A stretch of 64,000 bases of DNA, taken from the NCBI RefSeq assembly GCF_007954585.1, contig NZ_CP042382.1:1178001-1242000 (forward strand), read 5' to 3'. Source of the DNA: Pistricoccus aurantiacus. Lineage in GTDB: Bacteria; Pseudomonadota; Gammaproteobacteria; Pseudomonadales; Halomonadaceae. The position numbers and the translations under genes are program-made. Below the pieces are notes generated by a model. The model saw only the letters and a list, made by a program, of their open reading frames with translations, had not been told where the DNA came from and ran no database searches. Below are positions 52,922 to 62,755 of the stretch, in pieces; the stretch's first letter is position 1, and each line of letters starts with the position of its first letter.

Positions 52922-55900
52922 ATGCGCAATGTCCTTTCCACCTGTCAGCCACGCCCCGAGATCCTGGCGGGCACCTTCAACCCTGAGATCTTCACCGCCA
53001 GCCTGAGCAAGGTGCTGGGTGACTATCGCAAGGGGGAAGCTCGCGAGGGAGCCACTTCGCTCTACTCCGACCCGGTGGCCTTCTTCCGCGATGCCACGCA
53101 CCCGACCCTGGGGTTGTGCACCATCCTGGACAACGCCCTGGCGCGGCTGACCAACGGTGACCTGTCGCGTCCAGCAATGCAGCGTCTGGACACGGCCTTT
53201 GGTGGCGGCAAGACCCATACCCTGATCGCTTTGGCCCATGCCGCCATGCAGGGGCAGCCGCTGGCCGATCACATGGCCGGCATCCTCGCGCCCGAGCGCT
53301 TGCCGGCGCCGGGCCAGGTGCAGGTGGTTGGAATCATTGGTGACACCGTGGATACGCTGCGTGAAACTGCCGGTGGCGCTGCGCCCAAACCGAATACCCT
53401 GTGGTGGATGATCGCCCAGCAGACGCTCTCCTCGGAGCAGCAGGCCTCGATTCAGTCGCGCCTAGACGATGCCTCGGCGCCGGCGTCGGATGAGTTCTTC
53501 GAGACGCTGTTCGGCGACCGACCGACGCTGATTATCATCGACGAGATCGCCCAGTATCTCTCACGCATGGAGGCCGCCTTCCCGGGCGTCGGGGCCGAGC
53601 AGTCGGCTGCCTTCCTGATGTCGCTCTCCACTTACGCAGCGGGCCGTGCCAATGTGTCGGTGGTGCTGAGCTTGGCCTCGGCCACCAACGCCTTCGGCGA
53701 CTTCAACAAGTTGATCCGCAAGCTGCAGTCCACTCATAGCATGAGCACGGCCGAGGCCGAAGCTGTGGTGCGCGAGGCGCAGCGCGGCGTGCTGGATGTG
53801 GTCAACCGAACCTCGGAGGCCACCACCCCGGTGCAAGAGGGCGATCTCTCCCGCATCATGGCCAAGCGCTTGTTTGTCTCCGTGGATCATGCGGCAGCCA
53901 GTGAAGTGGCCTCGGCATTTATCGAGACCTACCGCCAGGCTGGTACCGATCTTCCTGCCGGTGCCAATGACCCGCAGCTGCACGATCGTCTGGTGGCGCA
54001 CTATCCGTTCCACCCCACGCTGATCGAGTTTCTCTCAGAGGAGCTGGCCCAGGTGGAGAGCTTCCAGGGCACCCGCGGCTTGCTGCGTACCCTGGCGCGC
54101 GCCGTGCGCCGTATCTGGGAGGCCAGATTGGCCATCCCCTTGATCCAGACCGGCCATATCGACCTCTCGGACAGCACCATCCGCAATGAGCTGCTGGGCA
54201 AGACCGAGAACAGCGACCTCGTCCCCGTGCTGGACTCCGATATCAGCAAGGCTTCTGGCACCCAGGCCACCAGCCGCACTGTGGCTGGCGAGCTGGATGC
54301 CGCCAACCCCCATCCCGATGGCTACCCGGTTCACGAGTGGGCCTGGCGCGTGGTCTTCCTGCACAGCCTGATCGGTCGCGGAGGTGGCCTGCAGGACGAG
54401 AAGTTCGGCATCGACATGACCTCGGCGGTCTATGAGATGGCCTCGCCTGCCATCAAGCCCGCTACCGTGCGCTCGGCGCTGGAAACCATCGAGCGAGAGG
54501 CCAACTACCTGCGTGAGCGCAATGGGCGCCTCTACGCCGATACCGTGCCGACTCTCAACAACATTCTGCGCCGCATCGAGGGCAACGTCGCTCATGCCGA
54601 AGCGATGACGCGGGTCGAGCAGGTGGTGCGCAGCCTGATCAAGGGCTCCTCGGTGTTCGATGTTCACCCCAACATCGATAACAGCGAAGGCATCCCTGAC
54701 AAGACCCCCAAGCCGCAGCTGGGCATCCTCGCCTTCGAGGTGGAAGAGATGGACCCGTCGCACTTCATCGAGCGGCGCGGTGACGCGGTGCGTCAGTACC
54801 AGAACCAGGTCTTCCTGCTGGCCCCCAGCACCACTCATATCGCCGGCACTACCTGGACGGAATCGCGCACCCACCAGGAGCACCGAACCCGGCAGAACAT
54901 CCTCACCCTGGCGCGCAAGGCGATCTCCCTGGAGCGCCTCAAGGAGAACCCCGAGAACTGGGGCGTCAGCCATGAGCAGCTGCAGAAGGGCGAGTTCAAG
55001 GAACGCGCCGCCAAGAGTCCGGCCGAGCTCCGCACCGCCATCGACGAAAGCTACCGCTTCCTGATTTACCCGGGCCGTGAGGGCGGCCGAGTCGTGGTCC
55101 GCGATCTCGGCAAGCGCGGCACGGGTCCTACTGCGGGTGGCTCCGGCGGTATGCACCTGGAGGATGCCATCCTCAAGCAGCTGGCCGATGAGGGAGAGCT
55201 GATCACCGATGAGCGCGCCTCCACGGCCGAGGCCATCACTCTTTTGGGGAAGCTGTTCTTCGATAGCCTCAAGCAGGTCAACGTCAGCGACTTGATCGAG
55301 CGCTTCGCGACTCGCCGGAACTGGCCGATCCTGCAGCGCCCCGCGCTGTTGGCCACCGTGCTGGTGGAAGGCGCCAAGCGCAGCAGCTGGTGCCTTGGCC
55401 ATATGCCCGACAAGGACAGCCACAAGCCTGATCCGCTCTACCATAAAGACAACCCGCCTCCGCTCACGGTAGAGCCTCTAGAGAAAGGTGGTGAAGGCTG
55501 GATCCTCTGCACCAAGGAGCATGCCAAGCAGCTTGGCTGGCTGGAGAGCATTGTCCGCGATCCCAACACCGTGGGTGCCTGGATACGCCAGGTGATCGAT
55601 AGCCGTGATCAGGTCGATCTCGGCCAATTGCCGCAGATCATCGAGCAGGAGCACGACAAGGTCGATGCTCACGTCTACCAGCAGCAGTTGGAAAACCTCT
55701 TCGCCCAGCGGCAGCTGGTGGCCTACCCGCAGGAGGCCTTCAATGAAGAGGGTGACGCCGACCCTGAGCAAGCGATGACCGGCGACAGCGTACCGGTGGG
55801 GGGCATCACCAGCGGTATCGTGGTGCCCTACCAGACGGCCCAGGCCCGCAGCTGGATCACCAAGCCCAAGGTAGAGAACCGCTCCTTCGTGCTGCGCACG

Positions 55901-56188
55901 CCCGAGAAGATCAAGCAGCTGTTCAACCTGCTCTCCGGTACCGGCCTCGCTCAGTCGCAAACCGAGGTGCAGACGCTGCAGATTGGTGCGGAAACCCCCG
56001 ACAAGGGCCGCTTCCAGCTCATCCTGGGCCCGACCACCGTAGGCGCCCTGGTCGAGAGCCGTGCCCTCTTTGCGGCGCTGAACAATCGTTTGCGCTTTAC
56101 TACCGAGCAGCATCAGGTTCGCCTGACGCTGGGTGAGCTGGACAAGAACTGCAAGTTCACCCAGCTGCTTGAGCAACTGGAAGGATAA
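52922..56188 (+). CDS. DUF499-type P-loop ATPase, defence operon gene 1
   Basis: A 1,088-residue protein. The N-terminal AAA+-like part has Walker A DTAFGGGKTHT (Lys97) and Walker B TLIIIDEIAQY (Asp207-Glu208). The long C-terminal DUF499 region contains repeated IPDKTPKPQLGILAF-like strand-helix units. Family members accompany DUF1156 methyltransferases in anti-phage islands and resemble the BREX PglY/BrxC-like ATPases in overall plan. It may be the motor or regulator of the system. AGGGA lies about 11 bases before ATG 52922. 9 bases before the next gene. Confidence 0.85.
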   Translation: MRNVLSTCQPRPEILAGTFNPEIFTASLSKVLGDYRKGEAREGATSLYSDPVAFFRDATHPTLGLCTILDNALARLTNGDLSRPAMQRLDTAFGGGKTHTLIALAHAAMQGQPLADHMAGILAPERLPAPGQVQVVGIIGDTVDTLRETAGGAAPKPNTLWWMIAQQTLSSEQQASIQSRLDDASAPASDEFFETLFGDRPTLIIIDEIAQYLSRMEAAFPGVGAEQSAAFLMSLSTYAAGRANVSVVLSLASATNAFGDFNKLIRKLQSTHSMSTAEAEAVVREAQRGVLDVVNRTSEATTPVQEGDLSRIMAKRLFVSVDHAAASEVASAFIETYRQAGTDLPAGANDPQLHDRLVAHYPFHPTLIEFLSEELAQVESFQGTRGLLRTLARAVRRIWEARLAIPLIQTGHIDLSDSTIRNELLGKTENSDLVPVLDSDISKASGTQATSRTVAGELDAANPHPDGYPVHEWAWRVVFLHSLIGRGGGLQDEKFGIDMTSAVYEMASPAIKPATVRSALETIEREANYLRERNGRLYADTVPTLNNILRRIEGNVAHAEAMTRVEQVVRSLIKGSSVFDVHPNIDNSEGIPDKTPKPQLGILAFEVEEMDPSHFIERRGDAVRQYQNQVFLLAPSTTHIAGTTWTESRTHQEHRTRQNILTLARKAISLERLKENPENWGVSHEQLQKGEFKERAAKSPAELRTAIDESYRFLIYPGREGGRVVVRDLGKRGTGPTAGGSGGMHLEDAILKQLADEGELITDERASTAEAITLLGKLFFDSLKQVNVSDLIERFATRRNWPILQRPALLATVLVEGAKRSSWCLGHMPDKDSHKPDPLYHKDNPPPLTVEPLEKGGEGWILCTKEHAKQLGWLESIVRDPNTVGAWIRQVIDSRDQVDLGQLPQIIEQEHDKVDAHVYQQQLENLFAQRQLVAYPQEAFNEEGDADPEQAMTGDSVPVGGITSGIVVPYQTAQARSWITKPKVENRSFVLRTPEKIKQLFNLLSGTGLAQSQTEVQTLQIGAETPDKGRFQLILGPTTVGALVESRALFAALNNRLRFTTEQHQVRLTLGELDKNCKFTQLLEQLEG

Positions 56189-56197
56189 ACACGACCG

Positions 56198-56830
56198 ATG
56201 GCTACCCCTGTCACCAAGGCGGCGCCCCGCGCCCGTCGCAAGAGCTCCCAGGCCGACGAAGCCCAGCTGGCCAGGCTGGCCAAGCGCTCGCCCTATGTGC
56301 TGCGCCTGACGCGCCACAAGGACCTGCCGCCGCCGGTGCTGATCATCAAGGAGCGCATCGCGCCCGAGGATCGTGACGACACCGAGGGGCTCACCAACCC
56401 ACGCGCCAAACATGTGGAGCGCGGCGTGTTGCACGGCGAGAGCGTGCGCGCTTGCCTGCCAGTGCTCAAACGCATACTTGAAGAAGTGAAGGATGAGCAG
56501 GGGATCCCGCTGGGCCTGGAGCGCTATATGTCCGCCCAGGGGCTCAAGCAGACCGACCTGAATTTCCCTCTGGACGAAGCGGCCGGCGCCCGCCTGGCAC
56601 TGTTTTTCCGCCTGCAGAGCAAGGTGAAGGACGTCGATCGCATCGAGCTGATCGGCCGCCGGGTGGCGATGTTCTCCCGGGAGGAGGCCGTCTACTGGCT
56701 GGCCAACGTGACTACAGCTGACCCAGCGCTGCGCAGCTGGGCCACCAGCGGGCTGCGTATGCTGCTGTGCGGTGAGGCCGGTGACAAGCGCGTGCCACGC
56801 ATCCTGGAGAAAGTGCGTGCCCGCGGCTGA
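56198..56830 (+). CDS. Small partner protein of the DUF499/DUF1156 system (DUF7680-like)
   Basis: A 210-residue protein with a basic N-terminus (KAAPRARRKSSQADE), then a helical domain with VLKRILEEVKDEQGIPLGLERYMSA, DRIELIGRRVAMFSREEAVYWL and a C-terminal ARGLRMLLCGE-like end. Similar small genes sit between DUF499 and DUF1156 genes in other islands (I recall the label DUF7680). It may bridge ATPase and methyltransferase. No catalytic motif seen. Confidence 0.65.
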   Translation: MATPVTKAAPRARRKSSQADEAQLARLAKRSPYVLRLTRHKDLPPPVLIIKERIAPEDRDDTEGLTNPRAKHVERGVLHGESVRACLPVLKRILEEVKDEQGIPLGLERYMSAQGLKQTDLNFPLDEAAGARLALFFRLQSKVKDVDRIELIGRRVAMFSREEAVYWLANVTTADPALRSWATSGLRMLLCGEAGDKRVPRILEKVRARG

Positions 56831-56961
56831 AGGATAGGAATCGACGTGGCTCGCAGAGCGAGCCGGAAATGGCAGCTTAGCCGTGCCAAGAATGGCAGCG
56901 CCAAGAATGCATGATCAGCCAGGCCCGCCGCCTGGCTGTCGCTTTACAAGGAAGCAGCACC
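56831..56961. other. Spacer before the methyltransferase gene
   Basis: Contains a perfect hairpin GGCTCGC-AGA-GCGAGCC (56848-56864) and a tandem GCCAAGAATG repeat (about 56,885-56,910). Possibly an attenuator that sets methyltransferase levels relative to the ATPase. Confidence 0.35.
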
Positions 56962-59900
56962 ATGGATTTCAGCAACGACCAGCGCCTGATTGAAGCCGGC
57001 TTTCCCTGCCACCAGGTGGGGGCGGAGACCCAGCGTGAGCGCGGTGCCAGCTCGGCGCTGCCGCCGCTCTACTATCTGCATGTCTGGTGGGCACGTCGCC
57101 CACTGACGCCCAGCCGCGCGGCCATCCTAGCGTCTTTGCTGCCGGCAGGTTCGAGTCCTAGTCAGTTTATTCAGAAGCTTGGTATTGAAGTTTTATGTGT
57201 CAATTTTTCAGGCTCGGAGTGGGTGCTTGATGATGCTGGTCTTCTTGCTCGGGTAGAAGAGCACACTGATGGTGAGATGTCATTGATCGTAGATCGCTAC
57301 GTTTATAACCGGCACCAGAAAGAGAAAGAAAGGAGGGGTAAGCATCGCTGCTTGCTTGAGGAAAAAATGCAGGCAGACCCATCTCTTAGGCAGGATGAAG
57401 TTGTGAAGCACTGGTATCATGAATGCGCTGATCTCCCGGATATTTCCATGGGGATGAGCCTGCCAGTGATAAGAAAGCCAGGAGACCCTGCATGGGCAAA
57501 AGAAAGGATTGATCTTGAGTCACGGCTGAAGATAAGAACGCAGGAGGATAAATATAAGTATCCTAGAGCGTACTCGCATGCTGTGACTCCAGACATGCAG
57601 GGATTTACTGTGTTGGACCCAACTTCAGGAGGGGGATCTATTCCTTTTGAGGCTCTTCGGCTGGGGTGCAAGGTTGTAGCAAATGAAATAAACCCTGTTG
57701 CCAGCGTGATTCTTAAGGCAACGCTTGATTACCCCGTAAGGTTTGGAGAAGAGCTTGCTGATCACATAAAGCTGTGGGGTGACCAGCTTTCTAAGTCGGT
57801 GAATGATCGATTGGCGCAGTTTTATCCTGCTACCAAGTTTTCTCCTGAGAATCTGTCGTTTCCATCTGGATTGCATGATTTCGAAGTTGATAAGCTATGT
57901 GAGGAGAAGCTGGATGGCTTCCTATTTTGTCGCCAAGTGATATGCCCCCACTGTAATGGAGAGGCTCCTCTTTTGAACTCCTTTTGGCTGTCAAAGTCCG
58001 GAGAAAAGTGGGCAGTAAAAATCAAACCTCAGAGTGATAAAACTGTCAGGTTTGATCCCATTTGCCTTTCATCAGAAGGAGTTTCCATTAGTGCTAATGA
58101 CCTTGATGCTGGGACAGTTTCAAGGGGGGTAGGGCAGTGCGTTCATTGCCATCAAGCTATTTCTGGAGACGAGATAAAACGGCAAGCTAGAGGTGAGTCT
58201 GAGCTTGGGCAATGGCAGGACACTCTTTACTGCGTGGTGGGTGTTCGCCGGGTGGCTAAGCTAGAAAAGAATGGCAAGCCAGCTCGCTATACTTCTGGTG
58301 AACGTAAAGGAGAGCTAAAGACTAGTAAGTATCGTTACTTCCGCGCACCGAATCAATCCGACCTGGAAGCCTTAAAAGCTGCTGCGGAGGAGTTAGAAGA
58401 GCGTCGCCTGGATTTCGAGATGAAGGGCTTGGTTCCTAATGAGTCATTTCCGCCTGGGAACGACATGCGCCCGGTCAACTATGGGATGCCGACATGGGCG
58501 GATATGTTTACTCCTCGTCAGCTTCTTGGCCATCTTACAGTGATGGATGCTTTGCAGGATGCCAAGCCTAAAATTCTTGCCGAGCTGGGAGAGGAGAAAG
58601 GTAAGGCGGTAGTTACTTACCTACAATTTGCCACTGATAAGGTTGTAGATTATAACAGCCGGCAAAACCGCTGGATTCCCCAGCGAGGAACGATATCCGG
58701 AACATTTAGTCGCCATGATTTTTCTTTGAAGTGGACGTTTGGCGAGATGGCCTACACAGGAGCTTCTTCAGGTATAAGGTGGGGAGTTTCTCAGGCTGTT
58801 GATGCTTATGAGGGAATTGAAGAACTGGTTAGGGAGCGAGGAAGAGAAGGACTGAAATCCGGGGATCTTCTTCAGGTACAAGGGTCTGCAACCGACATGT
58901 CGAGTGTCGACGATGCTAGCGTCGATGCCGTGGTGATGGACCCTCCCTATTACGATAACGTCCAGTACAGTGAGCTTTCCGACTTCTACTACGTCTGGCA
59001 GAAAAAGACGCTGGGTGACCTTTACCCTGGTTGGTTCGATCACGAAGTGACCGATAAAGCACTGGAGGCTGTTGCCAACCCGGCCCGCGATGGCTCTGCT
59101 AAAGGTGCTAAGGCTCGCTATGAAGAGCTGATGCAGGGCATCTTTGCCGAGAGCAAGCGGGTGCTCAAGCCGGAAGGCATCATGACACTGATGTTTACCC
59201 ACAAGAGCTCCGATGCCTGGGAGACTTTGACCAACTCCCTGATCCAGTCCGGCTGGGATATTACGGCGACTTACCCGGTCGATTCCGAGTTTGGCGCATC
59301 TACTCACCAGCTTAACCTCGCCGCAGCAGCATCGACGATCTTTATTGCCTGCCGTCCGTCAGACCGCGGGGATCGCGAACCCTCCAGCTGGGCCTATGAG
59401 GTCAAGGGCAAGCTGGAAGCTGCGGTGCGTGAAGGCCTGGGTGAGTTCGAGCGCCTCAAGCTCAACCCCGTCGATCGCATGATCGCCTCCTGGGGCCGCG
59501 CGCTGCGCGTCTACTCCGCCCATTGGCCAGTGCAGGATGGCGACGAGGACGTACCCCCCACCCGCGCCATGCAGGAAGCGGCCCGCGTCGTGGCCGAGGA
59601 AGAGGTCAGCCGCCTTTCCGGTGGCCTGGTCACCGTCGATGACCTGGACGCCGAATCCCGTCTTGCCGTGATCGCGCTCGGTATCAACGGGCTGGGCGAC
59701 TTCGCCTTCGATGATGCTTTGCAGATGAGTCGCTCCCTCAACTTCCGTCTGCAGAACCGCAACGGCAACTACCGCGTCAGCGACGATATGGTGGCCTATG
59801 CCAACGTCGGCGAGGACGAGCGCGCCGCGCCTCTGGCCATCAAGGGTAACAAGCTGCGCTTGCTCAAGCCGGAAGAGCGTGCCGCTGCGCGTCTGGAGAA

Positions 59901-60099
59901 TCCGCAGACCCTGTGGGATGTGCTGGGTGGCCTGATCGTCACCTATCGCGACGGCGGCATCGTGGCAGCGCGTAATTTCCTGACTCAGCATGGCAAGCGC
60001 GACAGCGATGCTCTGCGCGGCTTGCTCAAGGTATGGGCCAAGGAATGCCGCGACGATGAGCTCAAGCGCGAAGCCCAGCTGATCGATTACGAGCTGTAA
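56962..60099 (+). CDS. DUF1156 DNA methyltransferase, defence operon gene 3
   Basis: A 1,045-residue protein. The N-terminal DUF1156 segment has YYLHVWWARRPLTPSRAAI, a hallmark. SAM-binding motif I is VLDPTSGGGSIPFEAL (near 219). Two zinc-like pairs (CPHC near 331, CVHC near 392) lie in the central region, followed by the catalytic motif DPPYYDNVQYSEL (Asp660). It likely methylates adenine or cytosine amino groups to mark self DNA. Bases about 57,150-58,880, including motif I and the central region, are clearly richer in A/T than both flanks, so the gene is a mosaic. ATG 56962 has AAGGAAG upstream. Confidence 0.9.
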   Translation: MDFSNDQRLIEAGFPCHQVGAETQRERGASSALPPLYYLHVWWARRPLTPSRAAILASLLPAGSSPSQFIQKLGIEVLCVNFSGSEWVLDDAGLLARVEEHTDGEMSLIVDRYVYNRHQKEKERRGKHRCLLEEKMQADPSLRQDEVVKHWYHECADLPDISMGMSLPVIRKPGDPAWAKERIDLESRLKIRTQEDKYKYPRAYSHAVTPDMQGFTVLDPTSGGGSIPFEALRLGCKVVANEINPVASVILKATLDYPVRFGEELADHIKLWGDQLSKSVNDRLAQFYPATKFSPENLSFPSGLHDFEVDKLCEEKLDGFLFCRQVICPHCNGEAPLLNSFWLSKSGEKWAVKIKPQSDKTVRFDPICLSSEGVSISANDLDAGTVSRGVGQCVHCHQAISGDEIKRQARGESELGQWQDTLYCVVGVRRVAKLEKNGKPARYTSGERKGELKTSKYRYFRAPNQSDLEALKAAAEELEERRLDFEMKGLVPNESFPPGNDMRPVNYGMPTWADMFTPRQLLGHLTVMDALQDAKPKILAELGEEKGKAVVTYLQFATDKVVDYNSRQNRWIPQRGTISGTFSRHDFSLKWTFGEMAYTGASSGIRWGVSQAVDAYEGIEELVRERGREGLKSGDLLQVQGSATDMSSVDDASVDAVVMDPPYYDNVQYSELSDFYYVWQKKTLGDLYPGWFDHEVTDKALEAVANPARDGSAKGAKARYEELMQGIFAESKRVLKPEGIMTLMFTHKSSDAWETLTNSLIQSGWDITATYPVDSEFGASTHQLNLAAAASTIFIACRPSDRGDREPSSWAYEVKGKLEAAVREGLGEFERLKLNPVDRMIASWGRALRVYSAHWPVQDGDEDVPPTRAMQEAARVVAEEEVSRLSGGLVTVDDLDAESRLAVIALGINGLGDFAFDDALQMSRSLNFRLQNRNGNYRVSDDMVAYANVGEDERAAPLAIKGNKLRLLKPEERAAARLENPQTLWDVLGGLIVTYRDGGIVAARNFLTQHGKRDSDALRGLLKVWAKECRDDELKREAQLIDYEL

Positions 60100-60111
60100 G
60101 GAGAGAGGCCC

Positions 60112-61509
60112 ATGCTCACTGAGCTGCGACTGCAGAACTTCAAGGCCTGGCGGGATACCGGGCCGATGCGCCTGGCGCCGCTGACGGTCATCTTCGGCAC
60201 CAACAGCTCAGGCAAATCGAGCCTGGGCCATCTGCTGATGGCTCTGAAGCAGACGGCGCTGCTGACCGATCGCAAGCGCTCTCTGCATCTGGGCGACGAC
60301 AGCTCGCTGATCGATCTGGGCACCTTCGAGGACTGCCTATACGACCACGATCTGAACCAGACGCTGGGCTTCTCGCTGAGCTGGAAGAGCCAGGAGCCTC
60401 TGCTGCTAAGCGATATTCTCAATCCTGGCCAGACCTTTTGTGGCGATGAGCTCACCTTGGAGGCGGAGATCGCGGCCAACAAGGCACAACAGCCCGTGAC
60501 GCGGCAGTTCTCCTACACCCTGCACCAAGGCGATGAAGATGTGCTCAAGGTTCGGCATGGGCGCCATGATGGTAAACCGTTCCTCCAGTGCGAGCCGCTG
60601 CGCCTGATGCATGCCCAGGGCCGGAACTGGGGCGTAGAATCGCCGGAGAAGTTCTACCGCTTCTCGGACAAGACGCTGTCGCGCTACCAGAACGCTCACT
60701 TCCTTACCGAGTTCGTACTGGAGGCCGAGCAGCTGCTGGAGAACTTCTACCACCTCGGCCCGCTGCGTAGCCCGCCCAAGCGTGTCTATCCCTGGTCCGG
60801 CGATACCCCGCCCGATGTGGGGGCCGAAGGTGAGCTGACCATTCCGGCGATACTGGCTGCCACCCAACAGGGGCGGAAGCTCAACCGCGGGCCCAAGCAG
60901 AAGTATCAACCCTTCGACGCCTTTATTGCGGGCTGGCTGAAGAACCTGGGCATCATCCATGCGTTCAAGGTCGAGCCCATTGCGAAAGGGCGCAAGGAGT
61001 ATGAGGTGCTGATCCAGGCCCATATCGGTGTACCCTGGGTGAAGCTGACCGATGTCGGCTTCGGCGTCTCCCAGATCCTGCCGGCCCTGGTGCAGGCCTT
61101 CTATGCGCCCCCGCACTCAGTGCTGTGGATGGAGCAGCCGGAAATCCACCTCCATCCGCGCGTTCAGGCCAATCTGGCGGATGCCTTCATCTGCGCGATC
61201 CATGCGCGAGAAAACGGCGAGAACCGTAACACCCAGCTGATCATCGAGAGCCACTCGGAGCACTTCCTCAACCGCCTGCAGCGGCGCATCGCGGAGGGCG
61301 AGGTGACACCCGATGAAGTGGCGATCTACTTCGTGACGCGCCGTCGCAACGGTGCCCACCTGGAGCCGCTGCGGCTCAACGAGTACGGCGATATCGAGAA
61401 CTGGCCGGATGACTTCTTCGGCGACGACATGGAGGACATCACCCAGCGGGCGCTGGCGGCTGCGAAGAAGCGCAAGGAGAAGAAGAAGGCGCAGGGGGCC
61501 GGTGCATGA
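60112..61509 (+). CDS. DUF3696-type AAA ATPase (ABC/OLD-like), defence operon gene 4
   Basis: A 465-residue protein: NFKAWRDTGPMRLAPLTVIF, Walker A GTNSSGKSS (Lys35), signature-like DVGFGVSQILPALVQAF, Walker B VLWMEQPEIHLHPRVQ, and the His switch LIIESHSEHFLNRL. The DUF3696 end is GDIENWPDDFFGD. ATPases of this kind act as sensors that license a partner nuclease in several defence systems. It overlaps the next gene (PIN) by 4 bases, so the two are probably made together. Confidence 0.88.
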   Translation: MLTELRLQNFKAWRDTGPMRLAPLTVIFGTNSSGKSSLGHLLMALKQTALLTDRKRSLHLGDDSSLIDLGTFEDCLYDHDLNQTLGFSLSWKSQEPLLLSDILNPGQTFCGDELTLEAEIAANKAQQPVTRQFSYTLHQGDEDVLKVRHGRHDGKPFLQCEPLRLMHAQGRNWGVESPEKFYRFSDKTLSRYQNAHFLTEFVLEAEQLLENFYHLGPLRSPPKRVYPWSGDTPPDVGAEGELTIPAILAATQQGRKLNRGPKQKYQPFDAFIAGWLKNLGIIHAFKVEPIAKGRKEYEVLIQAHIGVPWVKLTDVGFGVSQILPALVQAFYAPPHSVLWMEQPEIHLHPRVQANLADAFICAIHARENGENRNTQLIIESHSEHFLNRLQRRIAEGEVTPDEVAIYFVTRRRNGAHLEPLRLNEYGDIENWPDDFFGDDMEDITQRALAAAKKRKEKKKAQGAGA

Positions 61510-62048
61510 AGCGAGCCGTAGTCGATACCAACGTGCTGTTGGTAGCAAACCGTGACCATGCGGATATCTCGGAGGAGTGCGTGATCACCTGCATCGAGGC
61601 GATCGACCGCCTTCGCCGGGGAGGCGTCACAGTCATCGATGATGAGTGGCGCATTCTGGGCGAGTATCGGCATAAGCTGGACCCGAGCCGAGGTCAGCCA
61701 GGCGCCGGTGATGCCTTTTTCAAGTGGCTGCTGCAGCGCCAGGCCAATCCGAAGCATGTGGATCAGGTGCCTGTGAGCGAAACGGCGGATGACTGGTTCG
61801 AGGAATTTCCCGACCACGCGCTCCAGCGCGAATTCGACCCGCCGGATCGCAAGTTTATCGCCGTGGCGGCAGCCGACGCCGAGAACCCGCCCATCCTCCA
61901 GGCCGCTGATTGCAAATGGCTCGACTGGTGGCAGCCACTGTCTCAGGCTGGTGTGCACTTTCGCTTCGTCTGCCCCGATGACGTGGGGCGCTTCTACGCG
62001 CAGAAGTTCCCCGACCAGACCATGCCCGAGTTCCCGCCTGATGAGTGA
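61506..62048 (+). CDS. PIN-fold nuclease, defence operon gene 5
   Basis: A 180-residue protein with the PIN pattern: VVDTNVLLVAN (Asp7), DDEWRILGEY (acidic second cluster), FDPPDRKFIAVAAADAE (third cluster) and ILQAADCKWLDWW (fourth acidic position). It is likely a metal-dependent RNase. The upstream overlap with the ATPase and the 8-base downstream overlap with an RNA ligase suggest a regulated RNA-cutting and repair set. The substrate is unknown. Confidence 0.75.
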   Translation: MKRAVVDTNVLLVANRDHADISEECVITCIEAIDRLRRGGVTVIDDEWRILGEYRHKLDPSRGQPGAGDAFFKWLLQRQANPKHVDQVPVSETADDWFEEFPDHALQREFDPPDRKFIAVAAADAENPPILQAADCKWLDWWQPLSQAGVHFRFVCPDDVGRFYAQKFPDQTMPEFPPDE

Positions 62049-62724
62049 CTTCTTCCGTTTTCCGCACACCCCGCACCTTGCCTGGCTGGGCGAGGGGGAG
62101 CCCCGCGATGACAAGCTGCTGGACACACCCGAGGTGGAGGCGCTGCTCGCGGGCGAGGTGCTGGTGGAGGAGAAGCTGGATGGCGCCAACCTGGGCATCT
62201 CCTGGGGCGAAAATGGCCAGATACGCGCCCAGAACCGCGGTGCCTATCTGGAGCCGCCGTTCCGCGGGCAGTTCTCGCGACTCAACCAGTGGCTCATGCA
62301 GCACCTGGCCAGTTTCCAGGCGCACCTGCCCAAGCATGTCATCCTCTTCGGCGAGTGGTGTGCGGCACGCCACTCCCTCGACTACGCCAGCCTGCCGGAC
62401 TGGTTCCTGGTCTTCGATGTCTACGATCGCCAGGCCCAGCGCTTCTGGAACCGGGAGCGGCGCAATGATCTGGCCGTGCGGCTCGGCCTGGCCACCGTGC
62501 CCCTGTTGAAGAGCGGGCACTTCACGGTCAAGGAGCTGGAAACCCTAGTGCGCACCGGCCGCAGCTGGTATCGAGATGGCAAGCTGGAAGGCATCGTGAT
62601 CCGCCAGGATGGCCCCGAGTGGTGCGAGCGCCGCGCGAAGCTGGTCCATCCTGACTTCGTACAGCAGATCGAGGAGCACTGGCGGTCCCGGGCGCTGGAG
62701 TGGAATGAGCTGGGAGTGAACTAG
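62041..62724 (+). CDS. RNA ligase (nucleotidyltransferase fold), defence operon gene 6
   Basis: A 227-residue protein with motif I VEEKLDGANLGI (adenylated Lys45), motif III-like FGEWCAARHSLDY, motif IV LEGIVIRQ and motif V AKLVHPDF. These are the hallmarks of the T4 Rnl2/DRB0094-type RNA ligase family, here reduced to the catalytic domain. It seals RNA nicks using ATP. It begins inside the PIN gene. The predicted job is repair of RNA cut by the PIN protein or by phage or host nucleases. Confidence 0.85.
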   Translation: MSDFFRFPHTPHLAWLGEGEPRDDKLLDTPEVEALLAGEVLVEEKLDGANLGISWGENGQIRAQNRGAYLEPPFRGQFSRLNQWLMQHLASFQAHLPKHVILFGEWCAARHSLDYASLPDWFLVFDVYDRQAQRFWNRERRNDLAVRLGLATVPLLKSGHFTVKELETLVRTGRSWYRDGKLEGIVIRQDGPEWCERRAKLVHPDFVQQIEEHWRSRALEWNELGVN

Positions 62725-62755
62725 ACTTCGATATTTGGACGAGGAGTACGCAGGG

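Noticed and set aside
54035..55444. 469-codon minus-strand frame opposite the DUF499 gene
   Set aside because: Shadow frame from strong codon bias; the plus-strand gene has Walker motifs and the expected length.
52922..62724. Canonical BREX or DISARM locus
   Set aside because: No PglZ phosphatase, BrxL/Lon-like protease, DISARM helicase (DrmA) or PLD protein (DrmC) is visible; only the ATPase and methyltransferase logic is similar.
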